NCBI GenBank assembly: GCA_022825505.1
Contig: JAJDWR010000006.1
Coordinates: 29,646 to 93,645 of the forward strand
Direction of reading: 5' to 3'
From: Gammaproteobacteria bacterium
GTDB taxonomy: Bacteria; Pseudomonadota; Gammaproteobacteria; Steroidobacterales; Rariloculaceae
DNA length: 64,000 bases
The position numbers were made by a program, and so were the translations under genes. The notes beneath the pieces are model-generated. The model did no database searches and was not told the origin of the DNA. It saw only the letters and a program-made list of their open reading frames with translations. Shown here one piece after another: positions 46,967 through 55,631 of the stretch (position 1 is its first letter; every line of letters starts with the position of its first letter).

Positions 46967-47068
46967 TCAGAAGTACGAATGGTGTCCGCCCGCACCCGTC
47001 TCCGAAGTGCGGGCGGAACCCGCCGGAAAGCGTATCAGAAGTGCGAGCGGAACCCCGCCGAAATGTTC
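46967..47068. repeat. 34-bp imperfect tandem repeat, three copies
   Basis: Units begin at 46967, 47001 and 47035, each opening TCxGAAGTxCGxxxGG. The third unit is the last coding part of the ZnuD-like receptor (its final ...RSHF and stop); the first two lie beyond its stop. This looks like vestigial duplication of the 3' end of the gene. Confidence 0.6.
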
Positions 47069-49350
47069 CGCCCCGGCAGCGGCACCGTATCCTTTACGAA
47101 CGACGTGTGCCGGCGCGCATCTTCGTCCGCCAGGTTGGTGCCGGTCACGAATAACTCGAACGCGGTACCGCCCGGGGTCGTGATCGTCCAGTTCACATCG
47201 GCGTTGATCATCGTGTAGCCCGCGGTAGGTGTCTCGACGGCGGCGATGCTGTCCTGATCGTCGTATTGTGTGACTTCCAGCCCGACAAGGAATTGATCGT
47301 TGTGGTACTGGACTCGCCCACCGTAGCGCAGCGGAGGCATTCTCGGCACGTTGTCGCCGCCGCTCAACTCGCCGTTGACGTAGTCGGCAAAGACCCGGAT
47401 GTCGACCTCGGACTCTCCGCGTACGAACACTGGCGAGAAGAATTCGGCCTCGAAGCCGGAAAAACTGGCGTCGTTCTGCGCGAAATGATAGATGGGCAAC
47501 TCGTCGTGGTCGTCGAACTCGCCGGTGTTTTCCAGGTAGATGAAATCGGCGTAGTTGGTGACGAACGTGGTCAGGCTCCAGGTCGTATCGCCCGCGGTGC
47601 TGCGCAGGCCGATATCCAGGTGCTGTGACGTTTCGACGCCGATATCGGGGTTGCCGATCTCGACCGTCTGGGTCGCCAGATGGGGCCCATTCGCATAGAG
47701 TTCCTCCGCCACCGGCAACCGGTCCGCCAGCGCCGCGTTGAAGACGAAGGAGTAGCCGTCGGGCAGGTCGCGAACGGCCGCCAGCGAGAAGCTGGTGGCT
47801 GTATCGCTCACCGAGGGCTGGCCACCCGATGGATCCTGCTGCTGGTGCTCCAGCCTCGCGCCCAGCGACAGATGCCAGTCGTCGATATCGCGCTGCTCGA
47901 TGATGAAGGCGCCGTAACTGGACGTATCCACCGGCGGCACGAAGGCTTCCGCGCCGACGGCGGAAAACTGCCGGTGGCCGACCTGGATACCGTACGCGCC
48001 GTCCCAGGCGCCCCAGGGCGCATGCATGAACTCAAGCCTGCCCTCCCAGGAATCGTTCTCGAACCGCGTGCCGATCTCGTCGCCTTCCAGTTCCACGTGC
48101 TCGTAGTCGTTGACGCCGAAGCGCAGGTTGATTGCTTCCACCGGTCCTGACAGGCCGACCCAGCCGCCCTTCACGTCGATCCGGGTCTGCTTCAGGTTGA
48201 TGCGTACCGGGACTTCCTCACCCTCGTGCTCGTCTTCGTGTTCGTGATCATCGTCGTGATCATCCTCGTCATGATCTTCGTCTTCATCGTGATCGTCTTC
48301 GTCATGATCCTCGTCGTCGTGGTCCTCGTCCTCGTCATGATCTTCGTCTTCGTCGTGATCATCATCGTGATCTTCGTCTTCGTCGTGCTCGTCGTGGTCG
48401 TGCTCATCCTCCTCATGATGATGGTGATGGCCCGGGATTCCATAGTTGGATTCGAAGCTGCTTACGGAGACACCGAAAAAACTGTTTTCGCGCAACCAGC
48501 TACCGCCCAGCGAGAAGGCCTCTCCGAACCTATTGCTGTTTTCCACCAGGCCGGGCAGTTCCTCTTCGTGCTCGTCCTCGTGCTCATGCTCGTCTTCGTC
48601 CTCGTGCTCTTCCTCGTCGTGGTCCTCTTCCTCGTGGTCTTCGTCCTCGTGCTCATCGTGCTCGTCCTCACCGGCGTGGATATCGGCGAATCCGGGAATT
48701 TCGTAGTCGTCCGCCTCGCGGTTGACGTAATCGAAGTGCCAGGCAAAGTCCTGGTTGCCGCCGTCCAGACTGACGAGCCCGCTACGGGAACCGGCCACCG
48801 AGTCTCCCTTCAACTCGACCACGCCTTCGAAGCCGTCCTCGGGCGCATACTCGGGGATGCGAGTCGTGACCGTGTTGACCACGCCGCCCACCGCGCCGCT
48901 GCCGTACAGCAGGGTCGTCGGGCCGCGGAATATCTCGATCTGCCGGGCAACTGCCGGATCGATGCTCACGGCATGGTCCACGCTCACGGTGGAAACATCC
49001 ATGGAGTCGAGACCGTCCTCCATGGTTCGGACACGCGCGCCCGCAAGTCCTCGAATGATCGGCCGGGAGGCTCCCGCGCTGAAGTAGGACGCACTGACGC
49101 CAAGCTGACTGGCCAGCGTCTCACCCAGGTTGGCGCGGCGAATTCGCTCAAGGGCCTGTTCCCGGATAACGGTTATCGATTGGGCCAGCTCGTCTGCAGA
49201 CCGCTCGCGAAGCACGCCCGTTACGTGGATTTCCTCCAACGGGTGTACTCCCGTGCGGTCCTGCTCGTCGTCTTCCTGTGCGGCGACGAAACAGGGGAAT
49301 GCCAGTGACGCGGACTTCACCAGCCATAGAAACCGTTTGAAAAATTGCAT
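47035..49350 (-). CDS. ZnuD-like TonB-dependent receptor with giant His/Asp/Glu loops
   Basis: A 771-residue outer-membrane receptor: signal peptide ending FVAAQ, an ExbB-facing region LEEIHVTGVLRERS, plug with QIEIFRGPTTLLYGSGAVGG, and a barrel ending AGFRSHF. Two acidic-histidine tracts interrupt it: residues 228-264 and 308-379, almost wholly His, Asp and Glu. Neisseria ZnuD has similar but shorter tracts that bind zinc. With znuABC and a CDF gene alongside, zinc uptake is the natural role. The C-terminal 34 bp are part of a tandem repeat. Confidence 0.9.
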   Translation of the reverse strand: MQFFKRFLWLVKSASLAFPCFVAAQEDDEQDRTGVHPLEEIHVTGVLRERSADELAQSITVIREQALERIRRANLGETLASQLGVSASYFSAGASRPIIRGLAGARVRTMEDGLDSMDVSTVSVDHAVSIDPAVARQIEIFRGPTTLLYGSGAVGGVVNTVTTRIPEYAPEDGFEGVVELKGDSVAGSRSGLVSLDGGNQDFAWHFDYVNREADDYEIPGFADIHAGEDEHDEHEDEDHEEEDHDEEEHEDEDEHEHEDEHEEELPGLVENSNRFGEAFSLGGSWLRENSFFGVSVSSFESNYGIPGHHHHHEEDEHDHDEHDEDEDHDDDHDEDEDHDEDEDHDDEDHDEDDHDEDEDHDEDDHDDDHEHEDEHEGEEVPVRINLKQTRIDVKGGWVGLSGPVEAINLRFGVNDYEHVELEGDEIGTRFENDSWEGRLEFMHAPWGAWDGAYGIQVGHRQFSAVGAEAFVPPVDTSSYGAFIIEQRDIDDWHLSLGARLEHQQQDPSGGQPSVSDTATSFSLAAVRDLPDGYSFVFNAALADRLPVAEELYANGPHLATQTVEIGNPDIGVETSQHLDIGLRSTAGDTTWSLTTFVTNYADFIYLENTGEFDDHDELPIYHFAQNDASFSGFEAEFFSPVFVRGESEVDIRVFADYVNGELSGGDNVPRMPPLRYGGRVQYHNDQFLVGLEVTQYDDQDSIAAVETPTAGYTMINADVNWTITTPGGTAFELFVTGTNLADEDARRHTSFVKDTVPLPGRNISAGFRSHF
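48214..48429 (-). repeat. Low-complexity repeat coding His/Asp/Glu tract 2
   Basis: Reiterated GAT/CAT/GAA/GAC-type triplets encode receptor residues 308-379, beginning with five His. Slippage at such a repeat would change tract length without breaking the frame. The complementary strand reads as a run of Val/Ile/Phe/Leu codons, a false hydrophobic frame. Confidence 0.9.
48559..48669 (-). repeat. Low-complexity repeat coding His/Asp/Glu tract 1
   Basis: Triplet-repeat DNA encoding receptor residues 228-264. Richer in Glu than tract 2, so the two probably expanded independently. Confidence 0.88.
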
Positions 49351-49423
49351 TGTCTGCTCCAGAACTCAAAAAACGAATTACCGGCACACCGGAAAGCCCG
49401 GTTGCGCGGTATTGCAACGATGT

Positions 49424-49723
49424 TCAGGATGCAGTCGGCGGGGCTCGCGCGAAGTGGTATCGTAGGGAAACGTTGGAGTGGACGCTGTGAACAGCGTACG
49501 AATTGCGTAGCGAGATGCTTATGAGAACGGCGTCAGTGGCTTCACTCACATTCGCGCCCGCAAGGCCCGCGCCGGCGACGCAGAATTCGCAAACGCTGTC
49601 CGGTGTGTGATTCTCAGGCGCAAGATCATGGTTGATCACGGCCACCTGGGCCGCGATGAGCGCAACCGCAGCGAGCGTCGTGACAATCGCCCGCGAACCC
49701 GCAATTTTCCTGAAAATCTTCAT
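49424..49723 (-). CDS. Small exported protein with CxxC (DUF2946-like)
   Basis: A 99-residue protein with signal or anchor segment (AIVTTLAAVALIAAQVAVI) and a CEFCVAGAGLAG motif near residue 45. The layout resembles DUF2946 proteins, which often lie beside TonB receptors for copper or other metals. It begins 374 bases upstream of the ZnuD-like gene on the same strand and ends 73 bases before it, so cotranscription is likely. Metal binding by Cys and His is inferred. Confidence 0.6.
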   Translation of the reverse strand: MKIFRKIAGSRAIVTTLAAVALIAAQVAVINHDLAPENHTPDSVCEFCVAGAGLAGANVSEATDAVLISISLRNSYAVHSVHSNVSLRYHFARAPPTAS

Positions 49724-49802
49724 AATCGAACCGCAAAATACTACCCTACGGCGACGGTCGCCACAATGTCGGCGGCCAGGTTGAAGGAGTCGGGAATCCA
49801 GA

Positions 49803-50513
49803 ATGGCTAGACGGACTGTACAGCCGCTGGCGAGGCCATACATCATGGCCGGCACCCTGATCACGGCGATGGCCATAATCGGCTTCTGGCCCACGTACCT
49901 GCAACCGCTCTTCACAGGCGTCAACGAAGCCAATCGGGTCATCCACTTCCACGCCACCGTCTACTTCGGCTGGCTGGCGCTGTTCGTTGCGCAGGCGTGG
50001 TTTGCCGCCAGCGGCCGGCTGGCGCTGCACATGAAGGCGGGCAGGATCGGAATGATCTACGGGACCGCCATGATTCTGGTGGGGTTGCTGGTCACGTTCA
50101 GTCAGTTTGCAGACCGCGTTGCAGCCGGAGATTTTCAGCAGGCCCAGGCCCGGCTTCTCTACCCGTTCGTCGACATGCTGATCTTCCCGGTATTCTTCGG
50201 CGCTGCCATTGCCTATCGCCGCAAGCCGGAAATCCACAAGCGCTGGATGATCGTGGCGAGCACGTATCTGCTGGTGGCTGCGGTATTGCGCATGCCGATC
50301 ATCGGCAGCCCGCGGTCGCAGGCCATCTTCATCGGGCTGTGGATTACGCCCATCGTGCTGGCGATGGCGCACGACTACATCAGGCAGCGGCTGATCCACC
50401 CGGTCTACGTGGTCGGCATTGCGGCGCTGGCCGCGTCCGGTTACCGCGACGGGATTCGGGAAACGGGGATGTGGCGGGTCTTCACCGAGTGGCTGGCGAC
50501 GCTACTCGTTTAG
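49803..50513 (+). CDS. Multi-pass membrane protein of unknown function
   Basis: A 236-residue inner-membrane protein with about six helices, beginning with an amphipathic head (MARRTVQPLARPYIMAG). Conserved-looking polar residues lie in VIHFHATVYFGWLALFVAQA and in YRRKPEIHKRWMI, the latter reminiscent of DUF2306/cytochrome-b561-like families. No confident family. It is divergent from the CxxC gene and convergent with the hydrolase at 50517. Confidence 0.6.
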   Translation: MARRTVQPLARPYIMAGTLITAMAIIGFWPTYLQPLFTGVNEANRVIHFHATVYFGWLALFVAQAWFAASGRLALHMKAGRIGMIYGTAMILVGLLVTFSQFADRVAAGDFQQAQARLLYPFVDMLIFPVFFGAAIAYRRKPEIHKRWMIVASTYLLVAAVLRMPIIGSPRSQAIFIGLWITPIVLAMAHDYIRQRLIHPVYVVGIAALAASGYRDGIRETGMWRVFTEWLATLLV

Positions 50514-50516
50514 CCG

Positions 50517-51674
50517 TTACAGAACGTTCTCCGACAACCATCCGTGGATGTACTCGGCGATTTCCCGGCTGTTGAGTTCCAGCATCATCATGTGGCCGTT
50601 GCCGGCGAGGCCGACTTCCTCCATGCGCACGTATTCGGTCTGCACGCCGGCCTGGTTGAGCCAGTTTGCGAGGCAGTGGTCGAAGATGCGGTGGTAGCCG
50701 CCGTCGGCGTTCATGAACAGCACAGGGATATCGGTCAGGTTGACCAGTTGCCGGGCCGGCTCGACCTGGCGGTAGCACGGCACCAGGTCCGGACCCTCGG
50801 CTTCGGCCGCGAGTTCCACGTCAAGCTCCGACGCATCGCTGACCGGCGGATCGTAGGTGATGGGCGTGTTGCCCACGCCCCAGGCCAACCCGCCCGACTC
50901 ACGGTAGGTGACGTTGGTGGTATCCACACCGCGGATCGGCGGCGCCGCAGGCTCCAGCGTGACGATCGCATGCACGAGATCCGGTCGCTCGTCGGCAATG
51001 TTCCAGCCGAACCAGCCGCCCTGGGAGTGCGTCAGCAGGATCACCGGCGTGCCGATCATGTCCAGCAGCGCAACGTTGGCGTCGATGGTGAGCTGAGCCT
51101 GGCGTCCGCCGATGAACTCCACCTGGGTCTTCATGAAATAGTCGGCGACCGGATCGCCCATCAGGCCCGTTCCGGGAAACTGGGTGTGCTTGCCGGCCTG
51201 CGGAAAGTCCGCGGTGGCAGCCGATGCCGTGAAGATCTGCTCCAACTGGGGCCCATTGCGGATATTGATGTTTCCGTCGACCTCCGGCACGTACTGTGAC
51301 CGCCCCCGCGCCGGGAAGTCCTGCACATACACCACGTAACCCATGTCAATGAAGTCGTAGGCCCAGCCCGGGCGCCCGTCGGGGGTTTGCAGGTAGTCCA
51401 CGCCTGTCTGGCCCGCGCCGTGCAGGAAGACGATGGGGTAATCGTGCTGAATTTCGTGGGGCACCATCACCTCCACGTACATGGCGCCGCCCATGGTGAC
51501 GTCGCCGCCGTATTCCACGTACTCGCCGCCGGCATAGAGGAAGCCGTGGTAAGCGACGTTGTCCATGGACATCATGGCGATTTCGTCGGGCGGTTGCTGC
51601 GCCTGCGAAGCGCCGGCCAACGCCGCGATCACCGCCGCGGCACCTATCCTCCGAACCTGAATCTGGTCTGTCAT
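50517..51674 (-). CDS. Exported alpha/beta hydrolase
   Basis: A 385-residue secreted hydrolase (signal peptide ending ASQAQ). DYPIVFLHGAGQTGVDYLQ is the oxyanion region, LLTHSQGGWFGWN holds the nucleophile Ser in HSQGG, and GNGHMMMLELNS provides the catalytic His near the C-terminus. A near-identical motif set occurs in the paralogue at 53148, and both share DGRPGWAY and PARGRSQ/SAY. Esterase activity is likely; the substrate is unknown. Confidence 0.82.
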   Translation of the reverse strand: MTDQIQVRRIGAAAVIAALAGASQAQQPPDEIAMMSMDNVAYHGFLYAGGEYVEYGGDVTMGGAMYVEVMVPHEIQHDYPIVFLHGAGQTGVDYLQTPDGRPGWAYDFIDMGYVVYVQDFPARGRSQYVPEVDGNINIRNGPQLEQIFTASAATADFPQAGKHTQFPGTGLMGDPVADYFMKTQVEFIGGRQAQLTIDANVALLDMIGTPVILLTHSQGGWFGWNIADERPDLVHAIVTLEPAAPPIRGVDTTNVTYRESGGLAWGVGNTPITYDPPVSDASELDVELAAEAEGPDLVPCYRQVEPARQLVNLTDIPVLFMNADGGYHRIFDHCLANWLNQAGVQTEYVRMEEVGLAGNGHMMMLELNSREIAEYIHGWLSENVL

Positions 51675-51809
51675 TCGTCGTCTCCTTCGCGTCAGTCAAC
51701 CCAACCGCGGGGATGATTCACTGTATTTTGCTGTCGGTAGTCTGCCCATGCACGCTTGCGCCCGCTATTCTCCGCTCGACTGCCCGGACCTGCTGAAATC
51801 CGCCTGCCG

Positions 51810-53051
51810 CTATTCCCAGGCTGCATAGACCGGCCTGCCAACCAGCGTTTCGGGACGCGCGCCGGGCCTGGGAACGAACTTCTGGACCCGGCCGTTGCCG
51901 ACTTCGGCGATGTAGAAGTTGCCTTCCTGGTCCACGCTCAACCCATGAGTGCCCCATTGGCCGCCCGGAAAGTCTCCGAAGACGCCCCAGGAATACAGCA
52001 GGTTGCCCTCCAGGTCGTACCCGAGAATCTTGGTCGTGGCCCGGTCCGCGGCCCACAGCACGTTGTCCGCCCCGATGTAGAACAGGTGGATGTCGGTGGG
52101 CTCGGGGCCGAAACTCCACTCGTCCAGGTATTCGCCGTCCTCGGTGAATATCTGCACGCGGTTGTTGGCGCGGTCGTTCACGAAGACCCGGCGGGTCTGC
52201 ACGTCAACCGCCACGCCGTGCACGTTGTTCATGTAGCCGGGACGGGTCTCGTTGGGCGCATCGCCCGCTTCGCCCCAATCCATCAGGTAGTTGCCTTCGC
52301 TGTCGAATTTCACCACGCGGGTATTGGCGTAACCGTCGGCGACGAAGAACGAGTCGTCCAGAAACGCCATGAAGGTCGGGCGGAAGAAGTGCGACTCGTC
52401 ATCGCCGCGCTCATTGGGCGTACCCAGAGTCTGAACCAGTTCCGAGCCGTCGTTGGTGAACTTGAAAATGGCGTGGCGATAGTCGTCCACGACCCACACA
52501 TGCTTGTCGGGATCGTATGGATTGATGGTCACGTAGTGGGGACGGCGGAACAGCGAATCCCACTGCGTCCAGGTCTCGATGATCTCGCCTTCGCGGTTCA
52601 CCACCACCAGGCAGTGCTGCCATCGATGATCGACGCCGTATTCGCCACGGTCGTCGTCGTTACCGTCGAGCGCGCCGGGCAGGCTCGCGCGCGGTCCCAC
52701 CGAGGCATTGCGCCAGGGCACCTGGGCCACCGGGAAGGACAGCGCCGGGCCAACTTCCGGGTAGATGCTGGCGGACGGCCGCTCGATATTGGGCAATTCG
52801 CCGCGGTGCAGGAGGAAAACGCGGTCGGGCGACTCGGCAAAGACGCTCTGCCCCGCGCCCCAGGTCCAGTCTTCGTTGCCGGGCAGTTCGGACAGATCCT
52901 GGGGCCAGTCCGGGACCACCTCGTAGGGTCCGAACATGTCCTGGCCGCCCTTCTGGCCGGATACGGCTGCGAAGCCCTGGGCAAACGCCGCGCCGCACGA
53001 CAGGACGTACCCGCAGGCGGCGGCGGCAGCGATCAACAAACGACTCTTCAT
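51810..53051 (-). CDS. Exported NHL-repeat (SMP-30-like) propeller protein
   Basis: A 413-residue secreted beta-propeller with signal peptide (ending AAFAQ). NHL-type repeats are seen at EGNYLMDWGEAG, YMNNVHGVAVDVQTRRVFV, GADNVLWAADRATTKI and GTHGLSVDQEGNFYIAEVGN. Such proteins are similar to peptidyl-alpha-hydroxyglycine lyases or gluconolactonases. It lies between the two exported hydrolases on the same strand (135 and 96 bases), suggesting a shared pathway. Confidence 0.78.
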   Translation of the reverse strand: MKSRLLIAAAAACGYVLSCGAAFAQGFAAVSGQKGGQDMFGPYEVVPDWPQDLSELPGNEDWTWGAGQSVFAESPDRVFLLHRGELPNIERPSASIYPEVGPALSFPVAQVPWRNASVGPRASLPGALDGNDDDRGEYGVDHRWQHCLVVVNREGEIIETWTQWDSLFRRPHYVTINPYDPDKHVWVVDDYRHAIFKFTNDGSELVQTLGTPNERGDDESHFFRPTFMAFLDDSFFVADGYANTRVVKFDSEGNYLMDWGEAGDAPNETRPGYMNNVHGVAVDVQTRRVFVNDRANNRVQIFTEDGEYLDEWSFGPEPTDIHLFYIGADNVLWAADRATTKILGYDLEGNLLYSWGVFGDFPGGQWGTHGLSVDQEGNFYIAEVGNGRVQKFVPRPGARPETLVGRPVYAAWE

Positions 53052-53147
53052 GACTTGGCTCCCTTGAAACCGACCCCGGCGGGTGCGGTTGTTCGACCGT
53101 TGACCCGGTTCTACCGGCTCTCCCTGATGCAGTGCGTCATTGCGCGG

Positions 53148-54410
53148 TTATTCGACGTTGTCCTGAATCCACTCGTGGATGTACGCGATGATGTCGTCGC
53201 TGTTGAGTTCCAGCATCATCATGTGGCCGTTGCCGCTGATGCCGACGTCCTCCAGCCGCACGAAATCGGTTCTGACGCCCGCCTGGTTCAGCCACTTGGG
53301 GATGCAGGCGTCGAAGACGCGGTGATAGGTGCCGTCCGCCGAGATCGACAGCACCGGCACACCGGCCATGTTGACCAGTTGGCGTGCCGGCTCCTCCTGC
53401 AGGTAGCAGGGGACCTCGCCCGGCTGGTCGCCCTCCTCTTCCAGGTAGGTCACAAGCTCAGACGGGTCGCTGACGGGCGGATCGTAGGTGAGCGGGTAGT
53501 TTACCGGGCCCCACGCGTTGGCGGGGGCGCCCGTGTAGGCAACCTCAGCGTTGTTGACGCGCCCGATCTGCGGGCCGCCAGGCTCCACCGTGATGAGGGC
53601 CTCGACCAGGTCCGGTACCGCATCGGTGACGCCGAAGCCCACGCCGCCGCCCTGGGAGTGGGTCAGCAGGACGACCGGGCCGATCTGCTCCAGCAGTTCG
53701 ATGGCAGCGTAGCGGGCCAGCGTCGTGCTCTGGCCTGCAAACTGCACCTGGGTCTTGATGAAGTTGTCGAAGACCGGGTCGCCCGGCTTGCCTTCGCCCG
53801 GCCACTGGGTGTGGTTCTGGTCCAGCGGGAAGTCGCCCATCTCGTCCACGTTGGTCCAGATGGTCTGGAGCTGCGCCGCGGTGCGGATGCCCAGGTTGCC
53901 GTGCTCGCCGGGCAGGTAAGCGGAGCGGCCGCGTGCGGGGTAATCGACCATGTAGAGGACGTAGCCCTGCTCGAGCAGGTAGTAGGCCCAGCCGGGGCGG
54001 CCGTCCGGGGTCTGCTGCCAGTCCACTCCGGTCTGGCCGTTGCCGTGGAAGAAGACGACGGGATAGGGCTGGGTGATCTCGGGGGGCTCCCACACGTCCA
54101 CGTACATCTGCCCGCCCATCACCGGCGGGTCGCCGACGTAGTCGCCGCCGACGTAGTATGAGCTCTTGCGGGCGAGGTGCTCGGTGGAGAACAGGGGAAT
54201 CGAGTCCGGGGGCATGGCGGGCGACGCTTCGGTGGCGGCGGCCGCCTCGGCGGACGCGGAATCGGCGCCCGCACTGGCTGCGTCGCCCTCCGGCGCCATG
54301 GCTTCACCGGCGCTGTCTGCGTCCGTACCGGGCTGACAGCCAACCAATGCCAGCGCGATTACGATTCCCAGGAAATTCCTATAGCTCGATACCGACAGGA
54401 TTGGGTTCAT
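53148..54410 (-). CDS. Alpha/beta hydrolase lipoprotein
   Basis: A 420-residue paralogue of the 50517 hydrolase. Its N-terminus has a lipobox (IALALVGC) and a low-complexity Ala/Ser/Glu linker (about residues 27-68). Catalytic parts are YPVVFFHGNGQTGVDWQQ, LLTHSQGGGVGFGV with the nucleophile Ser, and GNGHMMMLELNSDD with the His. The long upstream frame is not coding; ATG at 54410 begins the lipoprotein signal. The tether suggests work at the outer membrane. Confidence 0.83.
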   Translation of the reverse strand: MNPILSVSSYRNFLGIVIALALVGCQPGTDADSAGEAMAPEGDAASAGADSASAEAAAATEASPAMPPDSIPLFSTEHLARKSSYYVGGDYVGDPPVMGGQMYVDVWEPPEITQPYPVVFFHGNGQTGVDWQQTPDGRPGWAYYLLEQGYVLYMVDYPARGRSAYLPGEHGNLGIRTAAQLQTIWTNVDEMGDFPLDQNHTQWPGEGKPGDPVFDNFIKTQVQFAGQSTTLARYAAIELLEQIGPVVLLTHSQGGGVGFGVTDAVPDLVEALITVEPGGPQIGRVNNAEVAYTGAPANAWGPVNYPLTYDPPVSDPSELVTYLEEEGDQPGEVPCYLQEEPARQLVNMAGVPVLSISADGTYHRVFDACIPKWLNQAGVRTDFVRLEDVGISGNGHMMMLELNSDDIIAYIHEWIQDNVE

Positions 54411-54524
54411 TCTTGTTTCCCCTTGGGCTGCATTTGCCGTTCGGCCATTCTGCACGCAAGCGGGACAGGATGACAATGTCAAGTTTGTAATGTAACTGGC
54501 GAGCGGTCTGTATCCTAGGGGCCC

Positions 54525-55610
54525 ATGACAACGGTAACGCCACACCCGGGAGTGGGTCGAATTCGCCCGTACATGATTCTTGCCGATGATGGCGGCGGGA
54601 CACATGTCGAAATCAACATAGCGTCCAACGAGAGCGCCTACGGTGCGAGCCCCGCAGCGATATCCGCGGGCATCGAGGCAATGCAGGGCATCGAGCGATA
54701 CTCCGAATCCGCAGAGGCGGCGCTCGCACATGCGATCGCCGGCCATTTCGGCCTGGACCCGGACGGCGTCGTTTGCGGTTTCGGCTCCGACGACCTGCTG
54801 GCACGAACCGCCCGCGCCTGTCTCTCCCCCGGGGACGAGTTGGTCCACAGCGCCAACGGCTACCAGAAGTTCCCCAACTACGCCTACGCCAACAACGCCA
54901 ACGCCGTCGCTGCGCCGGACCGGGACTTCACGGCGGATGTCGACTCGATACTGAACTGCATCACCGGGAGAACCCGCGTCGTCATGCTCGCCAATCCCGA
55001 CAATCCCACCGGCTCATGCCTGTCCGGCAGGGAAATCAGGCGCTTGCATGCGGGCTTGCCGGGGAATGTCCTGCTTGTGCTGGATTCGGCTTATCTCGAA
55101 TACGTCGAAGCAGCCGATTACGAAAACCCCGCCGGACTGGTGGAAGAAGCGCACAACGTCGTCATGACCCGTACGTTCTCCAAGATCTACGGGCTGGCCG
55201 GCATGCGTCTGGGATGGGCGTACGCGCCCGCCGACATCGCCGACACGCTGCGGCGCGTCGGCATCACGTTTCCCGTGTCCGGTCCGGCGCTGGCCAGCGG
55301 ACTGGCCGCGCTGCAGGACACCGACCATACCGCGCGGGTATACGCCGAGACTGTCAGGGTGCGGCGCTGGTTCTCCGAGGCACTGGCCGGGAACGGGGTT
55401 GTCGTGCAACCGAGCCAGGCGAATTTTGTGCTGGCAATGTTTTCCGACCCTGACCGATCCGCTCGGATGGCGTTCGACTACCTGCTGGAAAACGGCATTG
55501 CCGCAAGACGACTGGCGACGCCCAATTTCTCCGACTGTCTACGCTTCACGATCGGGTTCGATCACGAAATGTCGCGTACCGCCGACGTGCTGCGCGACTT
55601 CCTCCGGTGA
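54525..55610 (+). CDS. Class I/II aminotransferase, HisC-like
   Basis: A 361-residue PLP-dependent aminotransferase of the histidinol-phosphate family. NPDNPTGSCLSGREI and TRTFSKIYGLAGMRLGW (PLP Lys in SKIYG) are diagnostic; NIASNESAYGASPAAI begins the substrate region. It lies alone and away from any his operon, so it may instead act on an aromatic or other amino acid. Divergent from the lipoprotein hydrolase. Confidence 0.83.
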   Translation: MTTVTPHPGVGRIRPYMILADDGGGTHVEINIASNESAYGASPAAISAGIEAMQGIERYSESAEAALAHAIAGHFGLDPDGVVCGFGSDDLLARTARACLSPGDELVHSANGYQKFPNYAYANNANAVAAPDRDFTADVDSILNCITGRTRVVMLANPDNPTGSCLSGREIRRLHAGLPGNVLLVLDSAYLEYVEAADYENPAGLVEEAHNVVMTRTFSKIYGLAGMRLGWAYAPADIADTLRRVGITFPVSGPALASGLAALQDTDHTARVYAETVRVRRWFSEALAGNGVVVQPSQANFVLAMFSDPDRSARMAFDYLLENGIAARRLATPNFSDCLRFTIGFDHEMSRTADVLRDFLR

Positions 55611-55631
55611 GCGACCCGGCTGGAGCAGGTC

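Noticed and set aside
48226..49308. Plus-strand frame with an extremely hydrophobic Val/Phe/Ile/Leu region, like a transporter
   Set aside because: It is the exact complement of the His/Asp/Glu repeats of the receptor: GAC/GAT/CAC codons read as Val/Ile/Val on the other strand.
49351..49423. Zur box before the zinc receptor gene
   Set aside because: No palindrome of the GTTATA-n-TATAAC type could be found in this short gap or upstream of the CxxC gene.
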